A stretch of DNA of 64,000 nt from Candidatus Marispirochaeta associata (GCA_001749745.1 JWTM01000424.1:1-64000); one strand, 5' to 3'. Positions 25,297-33,818 are shown, numbered from the stretch's first letter. Numbers and translations: made by a program. The notes: generated by a model from the letters alone, not told the origin.

Positions 25297-25393
25297 TCAA
25301 TCGAAATGGCGGTGGTTTCCGGTTCAAGGCCGTCATCAGCACTCCTGACGATCAGGATGCCCCGCCGTTTCACCAGAAAAGTTCGAGTAAGAC

Positions 25394-25443
25394 TTGACTT
25401 ACCGACCGTAGTCTGTAATATTTAATACCGACCATGGTCGGTA
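25394..25443 (+). promoter_or_regulatory. TetR-gene promoter with two operator copies
   Basis: TTGACT (25394-25399) and TAATAT (25416-25421) are 16 bases apart. A perfect 18-base palindrome, TACCGACCATGGTCGGTA, lies at 25426-25443, just after the -10 box. A second copy with three mismatches lies in the spacer at 25400-25417. The copies are 26 bases apart centre to centre. This is a classic autoregulatory TetR operator arrangement. Confidence 0.75.
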
Positions 25444-25459
25444 GTGTGTGGAGGAAATA

Positions 25460-26089
25460 ATGAGAGGAACAACGCAACGGATGGATCCGCAGGAGCGTAG
25501 AAGGGCAATTATGGAAACAGCCCGGCGGATGATGGATAAGGGTTCGTATGAGGAGCTGCGATTGGAGGCTCTCTTGAAGGAATTGGACCTATCGAAAGGG
25601 GGCTTTTATCACCATTTTAGATCGACAAAGGAACTCCTTATTGAGCTGATTCGCGAGGATGTCGCGGTGCATCTGGAGTGGATCAAGGCAGCAGAACAAG
25701 AGCCGCTTGCGCTGGACGGTCTGATTGCGGTTTTTCGGGTTGGATCATCCTTTCTTAGTGGGGATAGGGGAGTTCTGGACTCTATAAACAGTCTTGAAGG
25801 TCGTAAAGAGTATCTCGATATTCTGGAGGGGGAGTTTGACCAACCCGTAACCGAGATTATCCGGAGTAACTTCGAGCGCGGAGTCGCTCAGGGTGAGTAC
25901 CGGGAACACGATAGCACCAATTTGGCTTTCCTATTCGGCGCGGTGAATACCTACGGTAATCGCCGCTCAATTCTTGGAGAGTGGAATGATCGACAAAACA
26001 TAGAGTTCTCTCTCTTCTCGCTTAATCTTCTTTCGGAACAACTGGGAGTCGGGGATCGACTCATCGCACTATTTCAAACCAAAGAGTAA
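25460..26089 (+). CDS. TetR-family transcriptional regulator
   Basis: A 209-residue repressor. The N-terminal helix-turn-helix reads RRRAIMETARRMMDKGSYEELRLEALLKELDLSKGGFYHHFRSTKELL (about residues 8-57). The rest is a variable ligand-binding domain. The ATG at 25460 is preferred to the in-frame GTG at 25448 because GGAGG (25450-25454) is correctly spaced for it. It probably represses itself and the CPBP protease gene 10 bases downstream through the TACCGACC palindromes. Confidence 0.88.
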   Translation: MRGTTQRMDPQERRRAIMETARRMMDKGSYEELRLEALLKELDLSKGGFYHHFRSTKELLIELIREDVAVHLEWIKAAEQEPLALDGLIAVFRVGSSFLSGDRGVLDSINSLEGRKEYLDILEGEFDQPVTEIIRSNFERGVAQGEYREHDSTNLAFLFGAVNTYGNRRSILGEWNDRQNIEFSLFSLNLLSEQLGVGDRLIALFQTKE

Positions 26090-26099
26090 GGGGTTTGCA

Positions 26100-26942
26100 A
26101 TGTTTTCAGTTAAACAATTCGCGTTGGACCATCCGGTCTTCGCATTTCTGGTTCTGACAATGACCATATCGCTGTGTGCATTCTATTTCATCGCGAAAAT
26201 ACCGGCAGCCGCCAGTCCAGAGGGATTGCCCGGCATGCCGATCTGGTTGATTGCAGTTTGGGGGCCGACCCTCGCTGCGATTATCCTCAAGGCCATCACT
26301 CATGAATTGTCAGGGTTTCTTAAGCAGGCTTTCAGCTTCAGAGGCATAAATCTGTGGTGGCTCATCGCGTTTCTGCCGCTGCTCATTAGCGGATTAGTAA
26401 TCGCGTGGGAGCTTCGTCAGGGCACGCCGATCAAATGGCATGAATTCAAGATTGGGTACCTATTGCCGCTCGTTTTATTCAATCTTCTTCTAGGGCCTCT
26501 CGGGGAAGAACTCGGCTGGCGCGGTTTCCTGGGACCGGTTCTTGAGAGTCGCTTCGGGATAGTCGGATCGGCCTTTATCGTAGGGCTTATATGGGCCCTC
26601 TGGCACGGCCCGCTCTGGTTTGTCGACTCGCCGCAACGGGAGATCCCGTTTCTCCTGTTCACGGCGAACATACTCTGTTTCGCGGTGATTATGGCGACCC
26701 TGTATCGACTGAGCGGCGGCAGTCTTGTCCCGGTTGTACTCTTTCATCTCTTTATCAATGTGGCTTCGGGTATCGTGGCGATCCTCGGTATATACGAGAA
26801 TCATGGCGTTTTCTACGAGCGGATGCTCATCGGCTATGTCGTGGTTACAATAAGCGTAATTGCTCTATTATGGTTCAATCCGAATATCGATCAGAAGGCG
26901 CATGCGCTTCGACCACCGCAACAGGTCATGATGGAAGCATAG
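26100..26942 (+). CDS. CPBP-family intramembrane metalloprotease (Abi/CAAX)
   Basis: A 280-residue membrane protein with about eight helices. The catalytic motifs of the CPBP family are present: EELGWRGFLGP (about residues 138-148, Glu-Glu and Arg), the HGPLWF His segment (about 170-176) and HLFINVASG (about 219-227). Family members cleave prenylated or membrane-embedded peptides, often linked to bacteriocin immunity or stress. The substrate here is unknown. It is cotranscribed with the TetR gene, so its expression probably responds to a small ligand. Confidence 0.85.
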   Translation: MFSVKQFALDHPVFAFLVLTMTISLCAFYFIAKIPAAASPEGLPGMPIWLIAVWGPTLAAIILKAITHELSGFLKQAFSFRGINLWWLIAFLPLLISGLVIAWELRQGTPIKWHEFKIGYLLPLVLFNLLLGPLGEELGWRGFLGPVLESRFGIVGSAFIVGLIWALWHGPLWFVDSPQREIPFLLFTANILCFAVIMATLYRLSGGSLVPVVLFHLFINVASGIVAILGIYENHGVFYERMLIGYVVVTISVIALLWFNPNIDQKAHALRPPQQVMMEA

Positions 26943-26976
26943 CGCCGGATACACGTCTCGCCTCAGTGCCATAACG

Positions 26977-27849
26977 CTACTCTTCATTACTCAAGGGCTC
27001 GAGGTGAATAGTCGTTTGGAAGCTGGTCCGCGCTGTAATTTCCCGCTCGATCGTAGTTGTCAGCGTATGGGCGCGCTCGAGGGGCAGGTTTCCAGGCGCT
27101 CTTAGATGGAAGGAGACGGCGCCATTCTCGCCGTAGCGGTGAAACAGGATATGATGAGGATCGGAAAGCGGGCCAGGAGCATCAGCGACGGCGTCCTCAA
27201 TATTCTGCATCAGATCCGCCGATGGAGGTTCTCCCAGGATAGAATCGGCGGCTTCACGAATTACATCAAAGGCTACATAGAGGATAAGAACGGAGACGAT
27301 AATTCCCAGAACGCCGTCGATCCACCAGAGCCAGCGGCCGAGAAAGGAGCCGAAAAGGATCAGAAGGGATGCGACCGCATCGCTGCGGTGATGCCAGCCG
27401 TCGGCAACTAGGGATGTCGAGCCGATCCGTTTGCCCATGCGGATAGAATATTGGGCGATTGCCTCTTTAGCGATAAATGATATGGCAAAGACCCAGATGA
27501 TCGAAGTTGAAAAGAGTATGGCTTCCCGGTTTCTCAATTGAAGTGCGGCTTCCTTGAGGAAGTTGATGCCCACTAAGCCGAGAAGTACGCCGATGACGAG
27601 TCCGCCGATCAGCTCGGCGCGGCCATGGCCGAACGGGTGCTCTTTGTCTTTTGGCCGGGAGGCGGCCCAGAACCCTATGATTACAACCAGTGACGTCAGG
27701 GTGTCGGATAATGTGTGCCAGGCATCGGCGACGATGGCGACCGAACCGGTCTGCGATCCGACATGCAGTTTGAGACCGAAAAGCAGTGTGTTGATGATAA
27801 TGGACAGGATGCCTTCGAAATAGCCGACGCTGCGCGTCTTTAGATCCAT
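26977..27849 (-). CDS. cation diffusion facilitator (CDF) metal efflux transporter
   Basis: A 290-residue six-helix CDF protein. Metal-site residues sit in DAWHTLSDT (helix 2) and DGWHHRSDA (helix 5). The cytoplasmic C-terminal domain contains HHILFHRYGENGAVSFHLRAP and a final THLEPL-like strand. It exports Zn2+, Fe2+ or a related divalent ion by proton antiport. The ATG complementary to 27847-27849 follows GGAGG by eight bases and is preferred to an upstream in-frame ATG at 27906 that lacks a ribosome site. Confidence 0.88.
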   Translation of the reverse strand: MDLKTRSVGYFEGILSIIINTLLFGLKLHVGSQTGSVAIVADAWHTLSDTLTSLVVIIGFWAASRPKDKEHPFGHGRAELIGGLVIGVLLGLVGINFLKEAALQLRNREAILFSTSIIWVFAISFIAKEAIAQYSIRMGKRIGSTSLVADGWHHRSDAVASLLILFGSFLGRWLWWIDGVLGIIVSVLILYVAFDVIREAADSILGEPPSADLMQNIEDAVADAPGPLSDPHHILFHRYGENGAVSFHLRAPGNLPLERAHTLTTTIEREITARTSFQTTIHLEPLSNEE

Positions 27850-27962
27850 GAACAGTTCCTCCGGGGCGTTGTAATATGGTCCCGCAAGGAATCCCTTGCT
27901 GCTCATCGCCCGGCTGCGACTTCCTCTAGAAAGACCGCCTGATCCATGGAATAACGTTTATT

Positions 27963-27991
27963 ATCCTAGCGGATTGCGAAATTTCTGTCAA
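27963..27991 (-). promoter_or_regulatory. promoter of the CDF transporter gene
   Basis: On the minus strand TTGACA (27986-27991) and TAGGAT (27963-27968) are 17 bases apart. Just downstream, AATAA-ACG-TTATT forms an inverted repeat near the transcription start, a possible metalloregulator site. The leader to the chosen ATG is about 105 bases. Confidence 0.6.
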
Positions 27992-28042
27992 CGGCGAGGG
28001 TACGCAGCTGAGCTGACGCAGTTGAAGCTGCAGAAGACAGGT

Positions 28043-28432
28043 TTATTCCCCTACAACGACCTCGAGGGCGCCGCTTGTCGGTAGAATGGTGGGGCCGTCG
28101 TCTGAGTACGACCCGTTGAAGGTTACCGAATCGGCAAGACTTCCGTCCACATAGATGCTCAAAGTTACGTTAGTCAGGTCGACCAGATCGTCGCTTCCGC
28201 CATCGATCATCGTAATGTTGATAGAGGCGCCGGAACATCCCGGCAGGGTTTCGGTTAAAAGCGTTCCGTCGGCCGGGTCGATAGATGCGTATTTGGTGTC
28301 GAACGGATCGGATATCTCCCCGGTGGGCTTTATCCAGGTGGTTGCGACGCTCACGCTACCGGAATAACTCCCGCTGAACTTCCACTCTACAGTATGGGAG
28401 GTCGAGCTGTCGCAAGGAGAGGCGGATGAGGC
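28043..28432 (-). pseudogene. 3' part of a secreted beta-sandwich protein gene, 5' end missing
   Basis: An open frame begins directly after the stop codon of the upstream homocysteine methyltransferase, in the same frame, and encodes about 129 residues with no good start. A GTG at 28354 would give 103 residues but cuts into the domain. The sequence (HTVEWKFSGSYSGSVSVA, then LSIYVDGSLADSVTFNGSY) resembles small extracytoplasmic beta-sandwich domains whose usual signal peptide is absent here. The simplest reading is a lipoprotein gene truncated at its 5' end. A start at a rare codon cannot be excluded. Confidence 0.45.
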
Positions 28433-29359
28433 CTAGCGCTTCAACCCCGCCAGCGCCTCGATATGCTCCAGAGACAATCCGCAGCAGCCGCCCACGGCGC
28501 TTAAGCCATCTTCAATCCAGCCCTTCGCCGTGTTTGTGAGCTTCGCCGGCGGAATGATATCCACGAACTGCCAGTTGGGCATAGTGAAGTAGCCGCTGTC
28601 GGGGTAGGCGAAGCGGGGGCCGTCGAACTGCTCGGCCAGAATTCGGAGCGCCGGGCCGGTGATGTCGACACTCGAGTGCATCACCCCGACAGCGTCGATT
28701 CTATCTTCCGGCAATAAGGCGACGATATCCTCGAAGGGTATATCTCTATCGGGCTCGTACGAGAGGACTTTGCCGTTCGATCCCGCCCGGACCGCGAGTC
28801 CCGCCCAGACCGGGAGGCCGGTGGCGAGGGCCGCCTCGACGGCGATCTCCATCCGTTCGGGATGCTGCATCATCTCCAGCATGATCAGATCGCAGCCGCC
28901 CTTTTTCAGGAGCCCGGCCGCTTCGTGCAGGGCGGAGGCGAAGGCCTCGCGGCCGAGGCCGATGTAGGGATCAGCCCGGCGATTCGCATCGAGGTCGAAG
29001 GGCACTCTGTGGGAGAGGGCACCAGCTACGAGTACGTCGCTCACTTCCGATCTTTTCCGAGCCGAGAGGGCCGCGGCGCAGGATTCGCGGTAGATCTCCT
29101 CTATACGATCGGCGTATCCCGCCGGCTCGAGCAGCAGACGGCTTGAAGCGTAGGTATTGGTGATGATGATCTCCGCCCCGGCCTTGATATAGTCGAAGTG
29201 AATCTCTTCTAAGAGCGCTCTATTGGTCAGGTTGGCCGGGCCGCACCAAGCGGTGGGATCCATCTCGGCCCCGCGTTTCTCGAGCTCCGTGCCGGTGGCC
29301 CCGTCGATTAGGACGACGCCGCCGCTCCTCATTCTCTCGATTAATTCTCTATAGGACAT
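28433..29359 (-). CDS. homocysteine S-methyltransferase family protein
   Basis: A 308-residue TIM-barrel enzyme. GVVLIDGATGTELEKRG is the N-terminal family motif, and VGGCCGLSLEHIEAL holds the C-terminal Cys pair of the zinc site. It transfers a methyl group from a donor such as S-methylmethionine, betaine or a methylated cofactor to homocysteine. The donor is not evident. Start chosen at the ATG complementary to 29357-29359; a TTG 14 codons earlier is possible, and neither has a strong ribosome site. Confidence 0.83.
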   Translation of the reverse strand: MSYRELIERMRSGGVVLIDGATGTELEKRGAEMDPTAWCGPANLTNRALLEEIHFDYIKAGAEIIITNTYASSRLLLEPAGYADRIEEIYRESCAAALSARKRSEVSDVLVAGALSHRVPFDLDANRRADPYIGLGREAFASALHEAAGLLKKGGCDLIMLEMMQHPERMEIAVEAALATGLPVWAGLAVRAGSNGKVLSYEPDRDIPFEDIVALLPEDRIDAVGVMHSSVDITGPALRILAEQFDGPRFAYPDSGYFTMPNWQFVDIIPPAKLTNTAKGWIEDGLSAVGGCCGLSLEHIEALAGLKR

Positions 29360-29447
29360 GATCTGAATATACGGATCAATCTTCTGTTTACCAAATCCCA
29401 ACCTGCCCTTAACGAAAGATTGACTAGCGGGTAGTATGTTCTTACGT

Positions 29448-30047
29448 ATGAATAAGATTCCACAGGATTTACATATCCATACCGTCTATTCCGTCGGCGA
29501 CGGTGCGGTGGTACCCCAGATGACCGTCGATTTCGTCGCCTCAATCGAACATGCGGAGGTGCGGGGAATAAGCGACCACTTCGAGTACCTTCGGGGCGAG
29601 ATCTTCGACTCCTACGCCCGGGAGGTTAAATCCCACGGCCTTTTTCTGGGCTGCGAGGTGAACGATAGCGAGGACGCCCGGGAGGCGGTCGACTATCCTT
29701 TCGATTACTATATCTACCATTGCCGGGATAGAGAGAGTGAGTATCGGGGAGCCGAGCTTCTGTTGTCCACCGGCAAACCGGTGATAGTCAGTCACCCGAT
29801 GGCCATGGGCGCCGACCCGGCCAAGGTTCCCACCGACTGTTTCTTGGAGATCAACAACCGCTATGTGTGGCGGGATGACTACCGGGCCTACTTCACCCCC
29901 TGGCTGGACACCTTCCGCTTCGTGATCGGCTCCGACGCCCACCAGCCGAACTGGCTCAATCAGGTGATTGCCCGCAAGGCCGCCTGCGATCTGGGGATAG
30001 CGGAGAGCATCCTCTTCCCGGTTATAGAGAGCGTCAGCGCCTGCTAA
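29448..30047 (+). CDS. PHP-domain metal-dependent hydrolase
   Basis: A 199-residue PHP-superfamily protein. Metal ligands appear in DLHIHTVYS (near the N-terminus), GISDHFEYL, a central Glu in GCEVN, IVSHPMA and the final GSDAH. The fold is that of phosphoesterases such as histidinol phosphatase and the PHP domain of DNA polymerases. The short length indicates a free-standing phosphatase of unknown substrate. An in-frame ATG at 29436 would add four residues. Neither has a Shine-Dalgarno. Confidence 0.8.
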   Translation: MNKIPQDLHIHTVYSVGDGAVVPQMTVDFVASIEHAEVRGISDHFEYLRGEIFDSYAREVKSHGLFLGCEVNDSEDAREAVDYPFDYYIYHCRDRESEYRGAELLLSTGKPVIVSHPMAMGADPAKVPTDCFLEINNRYVWRDDYRAYFTPWLDTFRFVIGSDAHQPNWLNQVIARKAACDLGIAESILFPVIESVSAC

Positions 30048-30049
30048 CC

Positions 30050-30078
30050 TTGACAGAGAATGCGATAAGGCCTAAGAA
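30050..30078 (+). promoter_or_regulatory. promoter of the cobalamin riboswitch/cobT transcript
   Basis: TTGACA (30050-30055) and TAAGAA (30073-30078) are 17 bases apart and sit just upstream of the riboswitch aptamer. Confidence 0.6.
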
Positions 30079-30084
30079 TAGGAT

Positions 30085-30260
30085 CGCAACTTACGAGAGC
30101 GAACAGGGTGCCCCGCCTGCGGGGAGAATAGGGAAGCCGATAGACGGCGCGGTCCCGCCACTGTAGTAGGGAGAGCGCTGCGGCAGATCCACTGGGATAT
30201 TCCCGGGAAGGAGCCGCGGACGCAGCGACCCCTGAGCCAGGAGACCTGCCAGGTTCGCAA
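30085..30260 (+). ncRNA. cobalamin (AdoCbl) riboswitch aptamer
   Basis: The conserved cobalamin-riboswitch core is present in order: GGTGCCCC and AATAGGGAAGCCG (30128-30140), GGTCCCGCCACTGT (30151-30164), and the B12 box GAGCCAGGAGACCTGCC (30234-30250). A closing stem GCGAAC/GTTCGC brackets the aptamer (3' arm at 30253-30258). It is followed by a terminator hairpin and cobT, so B12 binding should reduce cobT expression. Confidence 0.95.
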
Positions 30261-30282
30261 TGATCGACTAAGGATTATGGAA

Positions 30283-30329
30283 ACGTCCTTCGTCCGGAGC
30301 GTTATGCCCCGGAGGAAGGGCGTTTTTTT
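30283..30329 (+). terminator. regulated intrinsic terminator of the cobalamin riboswitch
   Basis: A long stem forms between 30283-30297 (ACGTCCTTCGTCCGG) and 30309-30323 (CCGGAGGAAGGGCGT) with two small mismatches, followed by seven T residues. It lies between the B12 box and the cobT ribosome site, as expected for the expression platform. Confidence 0.88.
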
Positions 30330-30353
30330 ATGTCCGCATGCAATGGAGGAATT

Positions 30354-31403
30354 ATGTCGTTTGAATTACCCCCGGTACGACCGGTCGCAGAGGAGATCGC
30401 CCGGGCTGCGCAAGCCAAGATTGACGGCAAGACGAAACCCCCGGGATCTTTGGGATCACTGGAGTCGGCCGCTCTGAGGATGTGCCGGATTCAGAACAGT
30501 TTGGAGCCCAGGATTAAACGAAAGCAGAGCCTGGTTTTTGCCGCCGACCACGGCGTGACCGCCGCCGGGGTCTCCGCCTTCCCTAAGGAGGTAACGCCGC
30601 AGATGGCGCTCAACATGGCCGCCGGAGGGGCGGCGATCAATGTCTTCTGCCGCTTGGGCGGGATAGATACGATGATCGTCGATGTGGGCGTGGATTACGA
30701 TTTCCCGGCCGAAGCGGGTATTATCGATCGTAAGATCGGCCGGGGAACCCGGGATTTCTCGAAAGAGCGGGCCATGACGAAGGAGGAGGCGGAGGCTTCG
30801 CTGCAAGCCGGAATCGACTCCTTCCGGGATGCGGCAATGCAGGAACCGATATCTCTTGTCGGTCTGGGAGAGATGGGTATCGGCAACACCACCGCCGCCA
30901 GTGCAATTATCTGCGCTCTGACGGGGATTACCCCTGAGGAAGCCGCCGGTCGGGGGACGGGGGTGGACGACGCCGGCCTCAAGCGGAAGATCGAGGTGCT
31001 CGAGCAGAGCCTTGCCCTCCATTCGCCCTCTGCCGACGATCCTTTGGGGGTGTTGGAAGCGGTAGGCGGCTACGAGATCGGCGCCATGGCCGGAGCGGCT
31101 TTAGCGGCGGCCTCGTTGGGCACGGCGGTAGTGCTGGACGGCCTGATCTCCACCGCCGCGGGGCTTTTAGCGGCGGCGATTGAACCGAAACTGAAGGGCT
31201 ATCTCTTCTCCGGCCACCGCTCGGTAGAGCAGGGGCAGGCCGCGGCCCTGCAGGCCCTGGATATCGAACCATTGATCGATCTCAACCTGCGACTCGGGGA
31301 AGGTACCGGCGCCGCCCTGGCGATGCACCATATCGAGGCCGCCTGCGCCTTTCTGAACGAGATGGCCAGCTTCGAGAGCGCCGGGGTATCGGGAAAGAAT
31401 TAA
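30354..31403 (+). CDS. cobT: nicotinate-nucleotide-dimethylbenzimidazole phosphoribosyltransferase
   Basis: A 349-residue CobT enzyme that activates the lower ligand base of cobalamin by forming alpha-ribazole phosphate. Conserved parts are TKPPGSLGSLESAA near the N-terminus, VFAADHGVTAAGVSAFP, GLGEMGIGNTTAASA, and LNLRLGEGTGAALAM with the catalytic Glu near the C-terminus. The ATG at 30354 follows GGAGG by four bases; an earlier in-frame ATG at 30330 sits on the terminator. Other corrinoid genes are absent from the window. Confidence 0.95.
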   Translation: MSFELPPVRPVAEEIARAAQAKIDGKTKPPGSLGSLESAALRMCRIQNSLEPRIKRKQSLVFAADHGVTAAGVSAFPKEVTPQMALNMAAGGAAINVFCRLGGIDTMIVDVGVDYDFPAEAGIIDRKIGRGTRDFSKERAMTKEEAEASLQAGIDSFRDAAMQEPISLVGLGEMGIGNTTAASAIICALTGITPEEAAGRGTGVDDAGLKRKIEVLEQSLALHSPSADDPLGVLEAVGGYEIGAMAGAALAAASLGTAVVLDGLISTAAGLLAAAIEPKLKGYLFSGHRSVEQGQAAALQALDIEPLIDLNLRLGEGTGAALAMHHIEAACAFLNEMASFESAGVSGKN

Positions 31404-31433
31404 TTTCTGTCCTTTTCCGCTAAAGCGTATATT

Positions 31434-31456
31434 AAGGCCATGCGTCGCATGGCCTT
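31434..31456 (+). promoter_or_regulatory. perfect hairpin covering the start codon of the M28 peptidase gene
   Basis: AAGGCCATGC (31434-31443), GTC loop, GCATGGCCTT (31447-31456) form a perfect 10-bp stem that contains both candidate start codons (31440 and 31449) and the only AAGG. TTTCTT follows, so it might also act as a weak terminator for cobT. Confidence 0.5.
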
Positions 31457-32975
31457 TCTTACACTGGTGTCGGCTCTAGCCTTGTATGCAGCGCTAGTTC
31501 TCTTTAGCGGCTGTTCTCCGCAGTTGCAATCACAATCGACTATAGAGGATCCGCAGCCCCTCTCCGCCGAGGCGCACCTCCAGTTTCTGGCCGCCGATGA
31601 GTTGAACGGCCGTTTTACCGGCACTCCGGGGATTGAGGCTGCCGAGGAGTACCTGGCCGAGCGCTTCCGGGCGGCCGGAATGGCCGATCCCGAAGGATTC
31701 ACCGACTACCGGCAGAATTTCAGTCTGAACGGCCGGCCTTGGGATTTCTCATCTTTAATCGAGATAGGCGCGACGGCGGCAACCTTGGGCGCCGATTTCG
31801 CCCCCCTCTTCTTCTCCGGCGAGGCGGAGCTCGAGGCGCCGTTGATCTTCGTCGGTTACGGCATCCGGGCTCCCGAATACGGCCGGGACGACTATGCCGG
31901 TCTCGATGTTCGCGGAAAAGTGGTTATCGCCCTGCGGCATGAACCGGAGGAGGCCGATGCGGATTCGGTCTGGAACGGCACGGAGTTCACCGAGTATGCA
32001 ACCTTCCTGAAGAAGGCGGAGACCGCCAGAGCCCTCGGGGCCGTCGGTTTCGCCACATTTACCGATCCCCTGCATCATGCAGCGGAGCGGAGTTTCCATA
32101 TTCGCCATGGTTTGCGTCTCGGCGCCGTAAATCCCGGCCAGGCAGCGGAATGGGAGGGATTCCCGGCGGTGATTCTCTCCCGGGAGACGGCTGAAGCCGC
32201 CCTGGCCCCGCTGCTTAGAGAAGCGGAGATCGGTTTGGATGAGCTTCAGCGGCGTGAGGATCAGGGACGAGGAGTCCGGAGCTCCGCGCTGGGAAGAATC
32301 GCAATCGACCTGTACCGGGGAGCCGAACAGGTGGAAGCCCGTAATGTGGGAGGGTTGTTTTTAGCCGCCGATGAGCGCCCCACCGTAATTATCGGCGCCC
32401 ATTACGACCACCTGGGGGGGCGGAGCGTCAGTCCGGACGGTTCGGATGCGATCTTCAACGGCGCCGACGATAACGCCTCGGGGACGGCGGTGCTGCTTGC
32501 CGTGGCCGAGCGAATAGCCCGTGAGAAGCCTAATTTGTCGGTCAATCTCCTCTTTGTCGCCTTTTCGGCCGAGGAGCTGGGACTCTTCGGCTCCCGCTAT
32601 TTTACCGATAGAGACGGTGCGGTCGATGATGTGGAGTTGATGATCAACCTGGATATGGTCGGTCGAAACAGCGATGAACCTATTCGAGTCTTTCATCAAG
32701 GGGTCGTAGATGGGATGCTTGACCTGCTACAGTCACAGGCCCGAGAAACGGGGAGCGTGCTCCGTCTGGAAGAGGATAGCGGAGAGGAAGTGAGCGATCA
32801 CTCCCCCTTCAGCAAAGCCGGGGTGCCGACGCTCTTCTTCTTTACCGGCTTTCATGATCAGTACCACCAGCTCGATGACGAGGCGGACTCGATCGATTGG
32901 AAAAGGCTTGAGGAGGTAGCGGATCTTCTCTATCGCTATTTGATCGAGGCTTACGGCTTGAAGCCGTCGATGTAG
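31440..32975 (+). CDS. M28-family zinc aminopeptidase lipoprotein
   Basis: A 511-residue secreted peptidase. The signal peptide ends at a lipobox, LFSGC (Cys25 counting from the first ATG). A PA-domain-like insert spans about residues 120-280 (LIFVGYGIRAPEYGRDDYAGLDVRGKVV). The catalytic domain carries the zinc ligands in GAHYDHLGG, GADDNASGTAVL, SAEELGLFGS (two Glu), NLDMVGR and YHQLDDEAD. It probably trims peptides at the outer or inner membrane surface. The start may be 31440 or 31449; both lie in a hairpin. The end overlaps the convergent PilZ gene by 25 bases. Confidence 0.88.
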   Translation: MRRMAFLTLVSALALYAALVLFSGCSPQLQSQSTIEDPQPLSAEAHLQFLAADELNGRFTGTPGIEAAEEYLAERFRAAGMADPEGFTDYRQNFSLNGRPWDFSSLIEIGATAATLGADFAPLFFSGEAELEAPLIFVGYGIRAPEYGRDDYAGLDVRGKVVIALRHEPEEADADSVWNGTEFTEYATFLKKAETARALGAVGFATFTDPLHHAAERSFHIRHGLRLGAVNPGQAAEWEGFPAVILSRETAEAALAPLLREAEIGLDELQRREDQGRGVRSSALGRIAIDLYRGAEQVEARNVGGLFLAADERPTVIIGAHYDHLGGRSVSPDGSDAIFNGADDNASGTAVLLAVAERIAREKPNLSVNLLFVAFSAEELGLFGSRYFTDRDGAVDDVELMINLDMVGRNSDEPIRVFHQGVVDGMLDLLQSQARETGSVLRLEEDSGEEVSDHSPFSKAGVPTLFFFTGFHDQYHQLDDEADSIDWKRLEEVADLLYRYLIEAYGLKPSM

Positions 32976-33712
32976 CTCTGAAGGCTGTGGATGATATAGC
33001 GGCGGATCTTCTCTCTCTCCGCGGCCGAAGTCTTGGGAGAGAAGAGAAGCACATACTTTTTCGGCCGTCCCTCGCGGAAGCCGATTACGACGCCGTTCAG
33101 GTTGACTAGACTGGTGCGCAGCCTGAGTTGAAGCCCTTCGAGGAGGGTGTTCTTCTGCAATTCCGGATCGGTATCGAAATGTACGGCCATCCCGATGGAA
33201 CTGATGTCGATTATCTTGCCGGTGATAACCGTATCCGATATGCGTACATTGAACTGGGCGTTATCATCCTTTTCGCAATTGACCCGCACATACTTGCGTC
33301 TGCCCCGGGCCTCGTTTGCCTCCAGCGCGGCCAGGATAATGCGGGTACTCTGGGCGATCCCGAGTTTGAGTTGGATAAATCCGCAGGGGACGCCGATCTC
33401 CATCAGATATTTCTGCTTGAGGGCCTGATCGTTATTATATGAGAGGATGCCGATTCCTATCTCTTTGAGTTGGGGATTGCGCATGATCCCGCGGATATAC
33501 TCCTCCCACTCCTCTTCGTTCAGGCGGTCGTCGATGTTGATGAAGATGATCGCATCCCGAAAATGCTCTAAGAGCTTGAGGGCACGGTTATGATCCTTGA
33601 GAAGGTATACCTCATACTCGTTATTGATCAGGGTATAGATCAGATCATCCTGTATAACACTGTGAGGATAGAGGATAAAGACCTTGCGGCCGAGCAAATT
33701 GTTGTCGTCCAT
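32951..33712 (-). CDS. PilZ-domain protein with receiver-like N-terminus
   Basis: A 253-residue protein. Residues 1-120 look like a degenerate receiver fold (KVFILYPHSVIQDDLIYTLI, then AIIFINIDDRL). Residues about 137-250 are a PilZ domain with the c-di-GMP-binding RKYVR and DISSIG motifs. It is therefore a likely c-di-GMP receptor controlling motility or envelope functions. It is divergent from a GGDEF diguanylate cyclase gene, which may supply the ligand. GGAG directly abuts the ATG, an unusually short spacing. Confidence 0.83.
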   Translation of the reverse strand: MDDNNLLGRKVFILYPHSVIQDDLIYTLINNEYEVYLLKDHNRALKLLEHFRDAIIFINIDDRLNEEEWEEYIRGIMRNPQLKEIGIGILSYNNDQALKQKYLMEIGVPCGFIQLKLGIAQSTRIILAALEANEARGRRKYVRVNCEKDDNAQFNVRISDTVITGKIIDISSIGMAVHFDTDPELQKNTLLEGLQLRLRTSLVNLNGVVIGFREGRPKKYVLLFSPKTSAAEREKIRRYIIHSLQSYIDGFKP

Positions 33713-33783
33713 CTCCGATACTCAGCCTATAGGTTGTCGGCCCACTGGTCAAGAATAGCCTCAATAATAGCTAGGGAACTTCG

Positions 33784-33813
33784 TTTACGAACTGGGTAAA
33801 AACCGGTTATTAT
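33784..33813 (+). promoter_or_regulatory. promoter giving a likely leaderless diguanylate cyclase mRNA
   Basis: TTTACG (33784-33789) and TATTAT (33808-33813) are 18 bases apart, and only five bases lie between the -10 box and the ATG at 33819. There is no Shine-Dalgarno in front of that ATG. An alternative TATTAT at 33811-33816 would put the start inside the gene. Confidence 0.45.
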
Positions 33814-33818
33814 TATAT

